From an uncultured Gammaproteobacteria bacterium (lineage in GTDB: Bacteria > Pseudomonadota > Gammaproteobacteria > Poriferisulfidales > GCA-002705445), in assembly GCA_913065025.1 (NCBI GenBank), contig CAJYAP010000007.1, positions 1-40,500 of the forward strand: a stretch of DNA of 40,500 nucleotides, given 5' to 3'. Position numbers and translations under genes: made by a program. Shown one piece after another: positions 28,239-39,330 of the stretch (positions are counted from its first letter, which is position 1; the number at the start of each line of letters is the position of its first letter). The notes beneath the pieces are model-generated. The model was not told the DNA's origin and did not search any database. It saw only the letters and a program-made list of their open reading frames with translations.

Positions 28239-29594
28239 ATGATTAAAAAGTTATTGATAGCAAATAGAGGTGAAATTGCATTACGTATTTTAAGGGCATG
28301 TAAGGATTTAGGTATTAAAACCGTTGCAGTCCATTCAGAAGTAGATAGAGATCTCATGCATGTAAGATTAGCAGATGAATCTGTATGCATAGGACCGGCA
28401 GACTCAAGAGAAAGTTATTTACTTCCATCTTCTATAATTAGCGCTGCAGAAATAACTAATGCTGATGCTATACATCCAGGATTTGGCTTCCTATCTGAGA
28501 ATTCAGACTTTGCTGAACAAGTTACCCAGTCAAATTTTATTTTTGTAGGTCCAAGGTCTGAAACTATAAAGCTTATGGGAGACAAGATACTTGCAAAAAA
28601 AGCTATGAATGATGTTGGTATAACTGGTATACCTGGATCAAAGGGACAAGTTTCTAAAGATATTTCTGAAAATAAAAAAATTGCAAAAGAAGTTGGGTAC
28701 CCAGTTTTAGTAAAGGCTGCTCATGGTGGTGGTGGTCGAGGAATGAGAACAGTTGAAAAGGAAGAAGATCTTGAGGAAGCAATTAAGTTAACTAAAAATG
28801 AAGCTAAATTAGCATTTGGTAATGATACAGTTTTTATAGAAAAATTTTTACAAAAACCAAGGCACATAGAATTTCAAGTTCTGTGTGATAATTTTGGCAA
28901 TGCAATATGTTTAGGTGAAAGAGATTGCTCTATGCAGAGAAAACATCAAAAAGTAATTGAAGAAGCGCCAGCGCCAGAAATTACTCATGAAATTAGAGAA
29001 AAAATGAGTAAGTTAGTAACGGATGCTTGTAAAGAAATAAATTATATAGGAGCAGGAACTTTTGAGTTTTTATATCAAGATGGTGAATTTTACTTCATAG
29101 AAATGAATACAAGAATACAAGTTGAGCATCCAGTGACAGAAATGATAACAGGAATAGATATTGTGAGACAGCAGCTACTTATAGCATCAGGACAAAAAGT
29201 CGGCTATACACAGGATCAAGTAGAAATAAGAGGGCATGCAATAGAGTGTAGAATAAATGCTGAGAATTCTGAAACGTTCATACCATGTCCAGGAACTATA
29301 GATCAATTTCATGCTCCAGGAGGTCCTGGTGTGAGAATGGATACACACATATATAATGGATATAGAGTGCCACCAAACTATGATTCAATGATAGGAAAAC
29401 TTATTTCATACGGTAACAATAGAGATGCTGCAATTAGAAGAATGAGTAATGCATTAAATGAAATTGTTATAGGTGGCATTGAAACAAATATAAATCTCCA
29501 AAAAAAATTAATACTTGATGATGAATTCCAAAAAGGCGGGTTCAGTATAAATTATTTAGAAAATAAATTTAAAAAAGAAAATGGATCAAAATAA
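28239..29594 (+). CDS. accC: Acetyl-CoA carboxylase biotin carboxylase subunit
   Basis: [71 protein letters not shown]. Confidence 0.98.
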   Translation: MIKKLLIANRGEIALRILRACKDLGIKTVAVHSEVDRDLMHVRLADESVCIGPADSRESYLLPSSIISAAEITNADAIHPGFGFLSENSDFAEQVTQSNFIFVGPRSETIKLMGDKILAKKAMNDVGITGIPGSKGQVSKDISENKKIAKEVGYPVLVKAAHGGGGRGMRTVEKEEDLEEAIKLTKNEAKLAFGNDTVFIEKFLQKPRHIEFQVLCDNFGNAICLGERDCSMQRKHQKVIEEAPAPEITHEIREKMSKLVTDACKEINYIGAGTFEFLYQDGEFYFIEMNTRIQVEHPVTEMITGIDIVRQQLLIASGQKVGYTQDQVEIRGHAIECRINAENSETFIPCPGTIDQFHAPGGPGVRMDTHIYNGYRVPPNYDSMIGKLISYGNNRDAAIRRMSNALNEIVIGGIETNINLQKKLILDDEFQKGGFSINYLENKFKKENGSK

Positions 29595-29826
29595 ATCAAG
29601 GAAATTGTTGAGAGAATTTGTAAGTCAAACCATGAGAGAGTATTTTGATAAAATAGATGGTTATCCAATAGATAAAGTTTACAATTTAGTAATAGGCGAA
29701 GTGGAAAAGCCTCTCATAGAGGAAACAATAAAATATTGTAAAGGAAATCAATCTAGAGCCTCTGAATTACTAGGATTAAGCCGAGGTACATTGAGAAAAA
29801 AAATGAAGCAGTATAATATTTCATAA
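29581..29826 (+). CDS. fis: DNA-binding protein Fis
   Basis: C-terminal [40 protein letters not shown]; next to purH. Confidence 0.94.
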   Translation: MDQNKSRKLLREFVSQTMREYFDKIDGYPIDKVYNLVIGEVEKPLIEETIKYCKGNQSRASELLGLSRGTLRKKMKQYNIS

Positions 29827-29844
29827 ATTTAAAGGTGTAATATT

Positions 29845-31398
29845 TTGAGTAAAAATAAAAAATTTGCATTAATAAGTGTTTCAAATAAATCAAAAGTAGA
29901 AAATATAGCGAATTATTTAGTTAAAAATAATTTTGAAATTATATCAACAGGTGGGACATATAAAATATTAAAAGAAGCAGGCTTCCCGGTTATATCAATA
30001 TCTGATATCACTAATTTTCCTGAAATCATGGATGGTAGAGTTAAAACTTTACACCCTAATGTGCATGCCGGAATTTTAGCAAGAAAATCTGATGAAAAAA
30101 TATTAAGTAATTTAAATATCCAAAGGATTCAGGTATTAATTGTGAATTTTTATCCGTTTGAAACAACTATCAGCAAGGATAATGTTAAATTTAAAGATGC
30201 TATAGAAAATATAGATATAGGTGGCCCAGCTATGGTAAGAGCTGCGGCTAAAAACTTTGAGAATTGTTGTGTACTAACAGATCCAAAAGATTATGATAAT
30301 TTTATTAATAATTTTGATCCAGAATTATCATCTAATGAATATTTAAATAAAGAAATGGCATTGAAAGCATTTGAAATAGTGGCACATTATGATATTTGTA
30401 TAGCAAACTATCTCGGTAAAGAGATAGGTAAAGAAACATTCGAAAAATATTATTCTCTACAAAAGATAAATGATCTAAGATATGGTGAAAATCCACATCA
30501 AAGCGCAACACTTTATAGTGATTCAAAAAATGATAGAACTAGTATTGTTAACTCAAAGCAACATCAGGGAAAAGAATTATCATATAACAATATAGTTGAT
30601 GCAGATTCAGCACTATCGTGCGTTATAAATTTTAAAGAACCATCATGTGTGATAGTAAAGCATGCAAATCCTTGTGGTGTGTCAAGTAACAAAGATATAA
30701 AACAAGCCTATGAAAATTCATACGCAACAGATCCTGTATCAGCTTTTGGTGGTGTAATTGCTTTCAATAAAAAAGTTGATGAAGATTTATTAAAAAGCGT
30801 ACTTGATAATCAATTTGTAGAGTTAATAATAGCTCCAGCTTTCTCAGACAAAGCTTTAGAATGCGCGAAAGTTAAGAAAAATATTAGAATTATGGAGTAT
30901 TTTGAAAAATCTAATACAGAGAAACAAAATTTTAATCAAATAAAAACAATTAGTAATGGTGTTTTAATACAGCAAGAAGATTACTCGAAAGATGATTTAC
31001 TAAAAAATTATAAAGTTGTGTCAAATAAAAATCCCACAGACAACGAGTTAAAGGATTTATGTTTCGCATGGGTTGTTGCAAAATATGTGAAATCAAATGC
31101 TATTGTATTTTCAAAAGACAATAAAACTCTAGGTATTGGAGCAGGGCAAATGAGTAGGATAGATTCAACATCTATTGCTTCAGCAAAGGCTGAAAATCAA
31201 AATATTGATTTGAAAAATGCTGTTATGGCTTCTGATGCTTTTTTCCCGTTTCCTGATAATGTTGAAAAAGCAGCAGAATTAGGCATATCAGCAATTATTC
31301 AGCCTGGCGGATCACAAAATGATGACGAGGTCATAAAAAGGGCAAACGAGTTAAATATAGGTTTAGTATTTACCGGAATAAGACATTTTAGGCACTAA
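29845..31398 (+). CDS. purH: Bifunctional AICAR formyltransferase / IMP cyclohydrolase
   Basis: ALISVSNKSKVENIANYL; ISTGGTYKILKEAGFPV; MDGRVKTLHPNVHAGILARK; KHANPCGV; SDAFFPFPDNVEKAAELGI; TTG start. Confidence 0.98.
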   Translation: MSKNKKFALISVSNKSKVENIANYLVKNNFEIISTGGTYKILKEAGFPVISISDITNFPEIMDGRVKTLHPNVHAGILARKSDEKILSNLNIQRIQVLIVNFYPFETTISKDNVKFKDAIENIDIGGPAMVRAAAKNFENCCVLTDPKDYDNFINNFDPELSSNEYLNKEMALKAFEIVAHYDICIANYLGKEIGKETFEKYYSLQKINDLRYGENPHQSATLYSDSKNDRTSIVNSKQHQGKELSYNNIVDADSALSCVINFKEPSCVIVKHANPCGVSSNKDIKQAYENSYATDPVSAFGGVIAFNKKVDEDLLKSVLDNQFVELIIAPAFSDKALECAKVKKNIRIMEYFEKSNTEKQNFNQIKTISNGVLIQQEDYSKDDLLKNYKVVSNKNPTDNELKDLCFAWVVAKYVKSNAIVFSKDNKTLGIGAGQMSRIDSTSIASAKAENQNIDLKNAVMASDAFFPFPDNVEKAAELGISAIIQPGGSQNDDEVIKRANELNIGLVFTGIRHFRH

Positions 31399-31400
31399 TT

Positions 31401-32690
31401 ATGGACATATTAATTATTGGCGGAGGAGGAAGAGAGCATGCAATTGCTTGGAAAGTTTCAAAATCTAATAAAGTAAGGAATATATATGTGGCTCCAGGAA
31501 ATCCAGGAATAAAAAGTGAGAATAAAGTTCATTTAATAGAAGTAAAAGACCCAAAAGTTGAAGATTATCTAAAAATAGCAAAAGAAAAAAATATAGACTT
31601 AACTATCGTTGGCCCTGAAGCGCCACTAGTTGAAGGAATAGTAGATGAATTTATTAAAAATAATTTATTGATATTTGGACCTAATAAATTAGCAGCACAG
31701 CTAGAAGGATCTAAGAATTTTTGTAAAAAAATTCTAAACTCAGGGAATATTCCTACAGCTAAACATCAATCTTTCACAGATTCTAAAACAGCTACTAATT
31801 ATATCAAAGATCATAATATGCCAATTGTAGTAAAGGCTGACGGTTTAGCAGCAGGTAAGGGTGTATTTATTATGAATAATTATGAAGAAACTTGCGAATT
31901 AATAAATGATTTGTTTGATGGAAAAATTGACGGGATTAAAACATCCTTAATTATTATAGAGGAGTTTTTAAAAGGTGAAGAAGCTAGCTTCATATGTCTA
32001 GTATCTGGAGATCAAATCATACCATTAGCATCATCAAAAGATCATAAAAAATTAAGTAATGGAGATCTTGGTCCAAATACAGGTGGGATGGGAGCATACT
32101 CTCCAACTAAACTAATTGATAGTAAAACAACCAATATGGTTATTGATAAAATTATCTCTCCAACATTAAATGAATTAAAAAAAATTGGTATAGAATACAA
32201 AGGTTTTTTATATGCGGGACTTATGATTGATGAGTATAAAAATCCATTTGTTTTAGAATATAATTGCAGATTAGGAGACCCAGAAGCTCAAGCAATTCTA
32301 ATGAGATTAGAAAGTGATATTGTTGATATGTTCCTTGGTGTAGCTAACGATAATTTAGATAATATAGATATAAAATGGAAAAATGAAAGTGCTTGTACTG
32401 TTGTTTTAGCTTCTAAAGGATATCCTGGAAAGTATGAGAAAGAAAAAAGAATCGAGGGTTTAGATCATAAGGTCAATGATACAAAAATTTTTCATTCAGG
32501 AACAAAAACAAACGATGGATTCTTCGTTACAAACGGTGGCAGGGTCTTATCTGTGACTGCACTCGGAGTTAATCTACAAGTAGCTCAAGCAAAAGCATAT
32601 GATAGGTGTAATCAAATATCTTGGGAAGGAAAAATTAAGAGGCATGATATTGGCGAAAAAGAAATAACTAATAAATTTATCTTTTCATAG
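31401..32690 (+). CDS. purD: Phosphoribosylamine-glycine ligase
   Basis: [59 protein letters not shown]. Confidence 0.98.
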   Translation: MDILIIGGGGREHAIAWKVSKSNKVRNIYVAPGNPGIKSENKVHLIEVKDPKVEDYLKIAKEKNIDLTIVGPEAPLVEGIVDEFIKNNLLIFGPNKLAAQLEGSKNFCKKILNSGNIPTAKHQSFTDSKTATNYIKDHNMPIVVKADGLAAGKGVFIMNNYEETCELINDLFDGKIDGIKTSLIIIEEFLKGEEASFICLVSGDQIIPLASSKDHKKLSNGDLGPNTGGMGAYSPTKLIDSKTTNMVIDKIISPTLNELKKIGIEYKGFLYAGLMIDEYKNPFVLEYNCRLGDPEAQAILMRLESDIVDMFLGVANDNLDNIDIKWKNESACTVVLASKGYPGKYEKEKRIEGLDHKVNDTKIFHSGTKTNDGFFVTNGGRVLSVTALGVNLQVAQAKAYDRCNQISWEGKIKRHDIGEKEITNKFIFS

Positions 32691-33933
32691 AATCAAAAAA
32701 CTCATTATTTGTTTTTGTAGTCTTAAGCTTATCAAGTAAGAATTCAACGGCCTCTATTTCATCCATCGAATGCATAAATTTCCTTAATATCCACATTCTT
32801 TGAAGTTCTTCTGGTGAAGTTAACAGCTCTTCTCTTCTTGTTCCAGATTTATTAATTCCAATCGCAGGATAGACTCTCTTCTCAGCTATTCTTCTATCTA
32901 GATGAATTTCACTATTTCCTGTACCTTTGAATTCTTCAAAAATCACTTCATCCATTTTTGAGCCTGTATCTACTAATGCTGTTGCTAATATTGTAAGGGA
33001 TCCACCTTCTTCAATATTTCTAGCTGCACCAAAAAATCTTTTAGGTCTATGCAACGCATTTGCATCAACACCACCAGTTAAAACTTTCCCTGAAGAAGGC
33101 GATACCGTATTATATGCTCTTGCTAATCTAGTTATAGAATCTAAAAGGATTACTACATCTTTTTTATGTTCAACTAATCTTTTTGCTTTTTCAATTACCA
33201 TTTCAGCAACCTGAACATGTCTTGTAGCAGGCTCATCAAATGTGCTAGAAACAACTTCGCCATCAACCATACGAGACATTTCAGTAACTTCCTCTGGTCT
33301 TTCATCAATTAATAACACAATTAGGTGACACTCAGGATTATTTGTTGTAATACTTTGTGCTATATTTTGAAGCATTATTGTTTTACCGGCTTTTGGCGGT
33401 GAAACAACTAAGCCTCTTTGACCTTTTCCTATAGGAGAACATATGTCTATTATTCTTGCCGTAATATCTTCGCTACTTCCGTTACCTCTTTCTAATTTAA
33501 TCCTTTTCTCTGCATGTAATGGGGTTAAGTTTTCGAATAATATTTTTCTCCTAGCATTTTCAGGAGATTCATAGTTTATTTGGTCAACTTTTAACATCGC
33601 AAAATATCTTTCGGTATCTTTTGGCGGTCTAATTTTACCAGACACTGTATCACCAGTTCTTAACCCAAATTTTCTAATTTGACTTGGAGAAACATAAATG
33701 TCGTCTGGTCCTGCTAAATATGAACTATTCGAAGATCTTAAAAAACCGAAACCATCTTGTAAAATTTCTAAAACACCGTCACCGAAAATATCTTCACCAT
33801 TTTTAGCATGTGATTTTAATATTGAAAAGATTACTTCTTGTTTTCTCGCCCTTGCAATATTCTCAATACGCATATCGGCTGCCATAGCCATCAAATCTGA
33901 CGGACTTTTCTTTTTTAACTCTGTTAAGTTCAT
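32677..33933 (-). CDS. rho: Transcription termination factor Rho
   Basis: [74 protein letters not shown]. Confidence 0.98.
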   Translation of the reverse strand: MNLTELKKKSPSDLMAMAADMRIENIARARKQEVIFSILKSHAKNGEDIFGDGVLEILQDGFGFLRSSNSSYLAGPDDIYVSPSQIRKFGLRTGDTVSGKIRPPKDTERYFAMLKVDQINYESPENARRKILFENLTPLHAEKRIKLERGNGSSEDITARIIDICSPIGKGQRGLVVSPPKAGKTIMLQNIAQSITTNNPECHLIVLLIDERPEEVTEMSRMVDGEVVSSTFDEPATRHVQVAEMVIEKAKRLVEHKKDVVILLDSITRLARAYNTVSPSSGKVLTGGVDANALHRPKRFFGAARNIEEGGSLTILATALVDTGSKMDEVIFEEFKGTGNSEIHLDRRIAEKRVYPAIGINKSGTRREELLTSPEELQRMWILRKFMHSMDEIEAVEFLLDKLKTTKTNNEFFDSMKR

Positions 33934-34091
33934 ATTATTTTTATCCTGGATTTTGCTAAAGATTATTTTATATAATTGCTATTTGCGCTATTTAAGTTTT
34001 AATTACGCGTGAGTTTATTTCTTTGAAGTGCTAAATCTTTAACTGAATTTGAAAGTTAACATTAATTTTAACATTCGTCTAGCATTTTTTT

Positions 34092-34418
34092 TTAAATATT
34101 ATCTTCAATAAACTTAATTAGGTCGCTCTTACTTAATGCTCCAACCTGCGTCCCGACAGTTTCTCCATTCTTAAATAGCATTAAAGTAGGTATTCCTCTT
34201 ATGCCGTATTTTGGCGGAGTTTGAGAATTTTCGTCTACATTCAATTTACCAATTAAAACTTTACCGGATAATTCTTGTGCTACTTCTTCTAATACTGGCG
34301 CTATCATTTTGCATGGTCCACACCACTCTGCCCAATAATCTACTAAAATTGGAATTTCTGATTTTATCACTTGGTTTTCAAATTCTGCATCTGTTAGCTT
34401 TAAAATTGTGTCTGACAT
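34092..34418 (-). CDS. trxA: Thioredoxin
   Basis: [41 protein letters not shown]; upstream of rho as in other gammaproteobacteria. Confidence 0.97.
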   Translation of the reverse strand: MSDTILKLTDAEFENQVIKSEIPILVDYWAEWCGPCKMIAPVLEEVAQELSGKVLIGKLNVDENSQTPPKYGIRGIPTLMLFKNGETVGTQVGALSKSDLIKFIEDNI

Positions 34419-34492
34419 AAATTTTCCTTAGAATTATTTTATTAGATTTTTATTATACATATTATTAGATTAAATCAATATATTTCTTAATA

Positions 34493-35671
34493 TTATGTAT
34501 CTTCATGTAAAATTCTCCATATACCATCTTTTTCTTTTTTCCAGAATAATTTTTTATTTGATGATGTTTTAAAATTATTACTTTCGTAGTGTTGCCTAAA
34601 ATCTGATAATATCAGGTCTTGATTTTGTGGATAGTAAAATAAGTTTAAATTTTCAATTTTAACTTTAATATAAGTTTTATTTTTAATTATTCTTAATATG
34701 TGAGCAACTCTCTCCTCGAAATTATGTTTATCACTGCTAAAATCGATTGAGTGTTGAGAAATAAATTCATGAGGATCAAGGCTTTCCCAAGTATCTTTCC
34801 ATTCAAAAATTATTTCATTAGCAATATTTTTATTTTGATGCCATACATTTCTTTTTATCCAATTAACTTTTTCTACTAAGATTACAGGCGTTTTACCAAT
34901 AGCTATGTATTTTTCTAGTTTTCTTAACGTATGATTGCTTGTTACAACACATCCCTCACTTGATAATGGCGGCCTACTATAAACATCTCTTGGTACACCA
35001 TGGATCCAAATTCCATAGCCAGTATTTTTATTTTTCTTATCCCAAGTATTTGGATAGTTTATAGGGTAAGCTCCCTCACCATATAGCTCAGGTAAATCTT
35101 CATCTATTAAGTAAGAAGTAATATTATAAACTCCCACGGGTGTTTTATTATCACCAGAAGTTTTTTTATTAAAACCTTCTTTGCCAATTGACACATAAAA
35201 ATCTGATATAACTTCTGGTATTCCATTTTTATTTTTCACTAGATACAATCTTGACTTGGATAGCTCGATTAAAAAAGCATATGGTGTATCTTTAGATAAT
35301 TGAATTATTGACCTAGGAAGCAAATCTTTTTTTTTATATATAGAATTAAAATTTATTCTTGCTTTTGCTTCATTTTTTAAATCAATCAGCTCTTTATCTT
35401 GCGAGTTGCTACTAAACATAGGTTTTTTTTGAAGATATGAAGATAAAAGATCCGCATAAATAATTTTGCCGAGTTTAAAATTTGGATAATTTTTACTTAA
35501 TTCCGCTGCAACTATCAAAGCTTTTTCATTTTGACCGTTTCTCATATAGTCAATAACTTGTAATAACTCTATTTCTGCATTCTCACTAGGGGCAGGTATA
35601 TTATCAGAGTATGTAAATTTACTCGTAAATAACAATGTTATTGTTAGTATTAATTTAATTACAAATCGCAT
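34493..35671 (-). CDS. L,D-transpeptidase (YkuD) with C-terminal NTF2-like domain
   Basis: Signal peptide; GIWIHGVPRDVYSRPPLSSEGCVVTSNHTL (HG...S.GC catalytic motif); C-terminal FEWKDTWESLDPHEFISQHS... domain. Confidence 0.88.
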   Translation of the reverse strand: MRFVIKLILTITLLFTSKFTYSDNIPAPSENAEIELLQVIDYMRNGQNEKALIVAAELSKNYPNFKLGKIIYADLLSSYLQKKPMFSSNSQDKELIDLKNEAKARINFNSIYKKKDLLPRSIIQLSKDTPYAFLIELSKSRLYLVKNKNGIPEVISDFYVSIGKEGFNKKTSGDNKTPVGVYNITSYLIDEDLPELYGEGAYPINYPNTWDKKNKNTGYGIWIHGVPRDVYSRPPLSSEGCVVTSNHTLRKLEKYIAIGKTPVILVEKVNWIKRNVWHQNKNIANEIIFEWKDTWESLDPHEFISQHSIDFSSDKHNFEERVAHILRIIKNKTYIKVKIENLNLFYYPQNQDLILSDFRQHYESNNFKTSSNKKLFWKKEKDGIWRILHEDT

Positions 35672-36483
35672 TATTTAAGAATATATTCCCCTGTAATCTT
35701 TATTCTTCCATCTATAATGACTGCAGTTGTATGTTTCTTCACTACATCAGAAAATGAGTCAGAATTATATGCTTGGGTAAATTGTATTAAAATATTTTTT
35801 CTATCATAACTAATAATATTAATATTAGTTATATTAATTTTAATGTTTCTTTTATTCTCGATTTTCTCTTTTCTATCTGATTGCCATGATTTTTTAGATT
35901 TGAAATTTTTTGGAAAGTAATTACTCTCATAACAATTAAAATATGCAATATAATCTTTACTTTCCCAATATTTTGCCCAATTAGTTATAAAATCTTTAAT
36001 ACCATTAGGCTCTATATCAGGACTTTTAGTTTCATTTTTTTCATCTTCTAATAGTTCTTGGGGTAAAATATTTTTATTTTTTAGTCTTAAATTTTTTATT
36101 AATGATAATTCAACTGCATTTTCACTGGATTCTTTAATAGACAATGCTTCTTCATAAAGTATGTTTGCTTGAAATGCATATAGGTTTGTTAAATTTTTAT
36201 ATATAACATCTATATCTTTATTATTGCTTATATGCCTTCTTAGGATTTTTATAGCCTCATCTATATTTCCAGATTTTGCTTCAATATAAGCAATATTATT
36301 TATTATTTGCATATTATTTGGATTTTCTTTAAGGATTTTTTTTAGTAGCTCTTTTGCTTTATCAAGTTCCCCAGAAACTATTAAAGCATTAGCATCATCA
36401 AATCCTTTTGATATGTCTATAGAATATGAGGGGTAAATATATAGATTTACTAATAAGAAAAAAATTACTGTTTTTATGCGCAT
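35671..36483 (-). CDS. Secreted TPR protein with C-terminal NTF2-like domain
   Basis: Signal peptide; TPR-like DKAKELLKKILKENPNNMQIINNIAYIEAKSGNIDEAIKILRRHI; C-terminal NWAKYWESKDYIAYFNCYESNYFP. Adjacent to and co-directional with the L,D-transpeptidase. Confidence 0.78.
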   Translation of the reverse strand: MRIKTVIFFLLVNLYIYPSYSIDISKGFDDANALIVSGELDKAKELLKKILKENPNNMQIINNIAYIEAKSGNIDEAIKILRRHISNNKDIDVIYKNLTNLYAFQANILYEEALSIKESSENAVELSLIKNLRLKNKNILPQELLEDEKNETKSPDIEPNGIKDFITNWAKYWESKDYIAYFNCYESNYFPKNFKSKKSWQSDRKEKIENKRNIKINITNINIISYDRKNILIQFTQAYNSDSFSDVVKKHTTAVIIDGRIKITGEYILK

Positions 36484-36575
36484 TTAATATTATGTTTAGT
36501 TGCTGTATTATAATAATTATATAACATAACATTATATGTTAAACAGTTGATATTACAATAAATCTTAAATAGTGG

Positions 36576-37472
36576 ATGAGTATGAATATAACAATACTTG
36601 GTGGAACTGGTTTTGTGGGCCGAAGCATTATAAATTGTCTCTCAAAGACTAAAAATAATATAACCATCATTACTAGAAACAGAGAGGCAAATAAAAAAAT
36701 TCTGGTGTACCCAAAAGTAACACTAGTTGAAGCTAATATTCACGATCTTGAAGAGCTAACCCAGTGTACTAAGAAAACTGATGTGTTGATAAACTTGGTT
36801 GGAATTTTAAATGAGAAAGGCCACTCTGGAAGAGGCTTTAGAAAAGCGCATAGTGATTTAGCAAGGATAATTCTAAGTGCCTGCAAAGCTAATAATATAA
36901 AAAGATTGCTTCACATGAGTGCGTTAAATGCAGACTCAAAAGGACCAAGCCATTATTTAAGAACAAAAGGTGAAGCAGAAAGTTACTTGATGACTTATGG
37001 CAAGAGATTCGTAAATATAACTATATTTAAACCATCAGTTATTTTTGGAAAAAATGATAGTTTTGTGTTGAGGTTTAGCAATTTACTCAATTATGTTCCA
37101 TTCGTATTCCCATTAGCATGTTATAATGCAAAATTCGCCCCAATCTTTATTGATGAATTATCAGAATTTATAGTTGATTCGATAAGTAACACTAAAAGCT
37201 TCAACAGAAAATTTAATTTATGTGGTCCTAAGATATATTCTTTAAAAAATATTTTAGATTTAATAATAAAAACAAAAAATATTAGAACAAAAGTTATACC
37301 ATTATCAAAATCTCTATCAAAAATTCAGGCTGCAACAATGGAATTTATTCCCGGTAAACCTTTTTCTCTTGATAACTATAATTCTTGCAAAATAGATAGC
37401 TATTGTGACTCAGACTATGATTTTTATTCTGATCTAGAGACTATAATCCCAACTTATATAAACTCAAATTAA
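36576..37472 (+). CDS. NAD(P)-binding SDR / NDUFA9-like complex I-associated family protein
   Basis: ITILGGTGFVGRSIINCLSK; DVLINLVGILNEKG; RLLHMSALNADSKGPSHYLRTKGEAE; FKPSVIFGKNDSF. Confidence 0.85.
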   Translation: MSMNITILGGTGFVGRSIINCLSKTKNNITIITRNREANKKILVYPKVTLVEANIHDLEELTQCTKKTDVLINLVGILNEKGHSGRGFRKAHSDLARIILSACKANNIKRLLHMSALNADSKGPSHYLRTKGEAESYLMTYGKRFVNITIFKPSVIFGKNDSFVLRFSNLLNYVPFVFPLACYNAKFAPIFIDELSEFIVDSISNTKSFNRKFNLCGPKIYSLKNILDLIIKTKNIRTKVIPLSKSLSKIQAATMEFIPGKPFSLDNYNSCKIDSYCDSDYDFYSDLETIIPTYINSN

Positions 37473-37476
37473 AAAT

Positions 37477-38568
37477 ATGAAAGTATACTTAGTTGGCGGC
37501 GCTATTAGAGATAAATTATTAGGTCTGACCCCTAAAGAAAAAGACTGGGTTGTCGTAAACAGTAACCCAAGTCAATTAATAGAATTAGGATATAAACAAG
37601 TTGGAAAGAAATTTCCTGTATTTTTACATCCAGAAACATTCGAAGAATATGCTTTAGCTAGGTTAGAAAGGAAAACGAACAAAGGTCACAAGGGTTTTGA
37701 ATTTGATACGAGCGAATCTGTTACTTTGGAACAAGATCTTTTGAGAAGAGACATTACAATCAATGCAATAGCTCAGGATGATAATGGAGATTTAATAGAC
37801 CCGCACAACGGTATAACAGATTTGGAAAATAGAATTATACGGCATGTTTCTGATGCATTTTCAGAAGACCCACTAAGAATATTTCGAGTTGCAAGATTTT
37901 ATTGCGTATTAAGTGACTATAATTTTACAATACATGAAGCGACATATGAGGTAATGAAAAATATCGTTAAGTCGGGAGAGATTGAGGAGTTATCAAGAGA
38001 AAGACTATGGACAGAACTCTCTAAAGCGTTTAACTCAAAAAACCCTTGGAAGTTTTTTGATGTTTTGATTAAAACAAATGCAGCTGAAAAATACTTCCCG
38101 GAAGTTATGAGTAATGATTTAATTAGGAAAAAAATAATATATTTCTCAAATACAAATATAGAAAAAGACATATTTCTTTCAATACTAGGATTTTCTGTTG
38201 ACTTTATAGAATCATTTGGTTTTCCAAAAAAGATTATAGATTTATACTTTATATTTAATGAATTTATAACTAAATTTATTTCTCTTGAAATGCAAGACAA
38301 AAGCATACTCAATTTTTTAAACTCATTAGACGCATTTAGAAGACCAGAAAGACTAAAAGCTTTTTTAATACAAGCTCAATATTTTCTAGATTTTCATAAA
38401 ATGAAGGAAGGTGAAAAAATAAATATATTTATTAAAATAAATAATATAATAGAAAATAAAATAGATTATGGAAATCTAACTAACAAAAATGTCGAGGACA
38501 TAAAGAGAAATATAGAAAATATAAATTTAAATATTATAAATTCTATACTATTAAATAAAAAATACTAA
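37477..38568 (+). CDS. cca: CCA-adding tRNA nucleotidyltransferase
   Basis: MKVYLVGGAIRDKLLGLTPKEKDWVVV; RRDITINAIAQDDNGDLIDPHNG; FSEDPLRIFRVARF. Confidence 0.95.
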   Translation: MKVYLVGGAIRDKLLGLTPKEKDWVVVNSNPSQLIELGYKQVGKKFPVFLHPETFEEYALARLERKTNKGHKGFEFDTSESVTLEQDLLRRDITINAIAQDDNGDLIDPHNGITDLENRIIRHVSDAFSEDPLRIFRVARFYCVLSDYNFTIHEATYEVMKNIVKSGEIEELSRERLWTELSKAFNSKNPWKFFDVLIKTNAAEKYFPEVMSNDLIRKKIIYFSNTNIEKDIFLSILGFSVDFIESFGFPKKIIDLYFIFNEFITKFISLEMQDKSILNFLNSLDAFRRPERLKAFLIQAQYFLDFHKMKEGEKINIFIKINNIIENKIDYGNLTNKNVEDIKRNIENINLNIINSILLNKKY

Positions 38569-39330
38569 TAAAAATACTCCAAGAATTATTCTATAGATCA
38601 TAAATGGGTAAAAACCAGTTCTATTTATGTAATATATAAAATACTTAATGACATAAAAAGAAACTAAGAAAGAAATTGCTATAGCTAATATAGATTTTAA
38701 AAAAATATCAATGTTGATTAATTGGAAATCAAATAAATAAATTTCATATAACATTGCTAAAAGTATTACTGGAAAAGCTAAAATTAGAGCAATTACTATT
38801 GAACTTTTTTTATTATATCCAAGAAGAAGTGCGCCTATAATAATTATTGCAGATCGAGAAGTTCCTGGGATTAGTGCGATAGATTGAAATAAACCAATAA
38901 TAAGAATATCGATATTAGTAATGTCGGTTATATCTTTCTTATTTTTTCCAAAGTATTCTACCAGCAAGAGTACGAGAGCTATAAGTATAGTAAATATGCT
39001 TATTATCTCAATAGATCTCAGATTGCTAGATATGTGATCATAAAAAATAAAACCAAAGAATAATACTGGAAATGATCCTATAATAATTTTCTCTTTACAT
39101 AAATAGTTTAAGGGAAATTCAGTATTGGCTAGTTTATTTTCGTATCTCAAAAAATAATAAGATACTGCTAAAAGAGAACCAAAATGCATTGATACATCCA
39201 GAAAAATGCCTTGATCACTCCAACCTAAAATACTAGGAATTAGAATTAAATGAGCAGAACTTGATATTGGTAAAAATTCTGTAATACCTTGTATGATAGA
39301 AAGAACAATTATTTGAAATAGCTCATTCAT
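38551..39330 (-). CDS. uppP: Undecaprenyl-diphosphatase (UppP/BacA)
   Basis: IIQGITEFLPISSSAHLILIPSILGW; ALIPGTSRSAIIIIGALLLGY; polytopic. Confidence 0.96.
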   Translation of the reverse strand: MNELFQIIVLSIIQGITEFLPISSSAHLILIPSILGWSDQGIFLDVSMHFGSLLAVSYYFLRYENKLANTEFPLNYLCKEKIIIGSFPVLFFGFIFYDHISSNLRSIEIISIFTILIALVLLLVEYFGKNKKDITDITNIDILIIGLFQSIALIPGTSRSAIIIIGALLLGYNKKSSIVIALILAFPVILLAMLYEIYLFDFQLINIDIFLKSILAIAISFLVSFYVIKYFIYYINRTGFYPFMIYRIILGVFLLVFFI

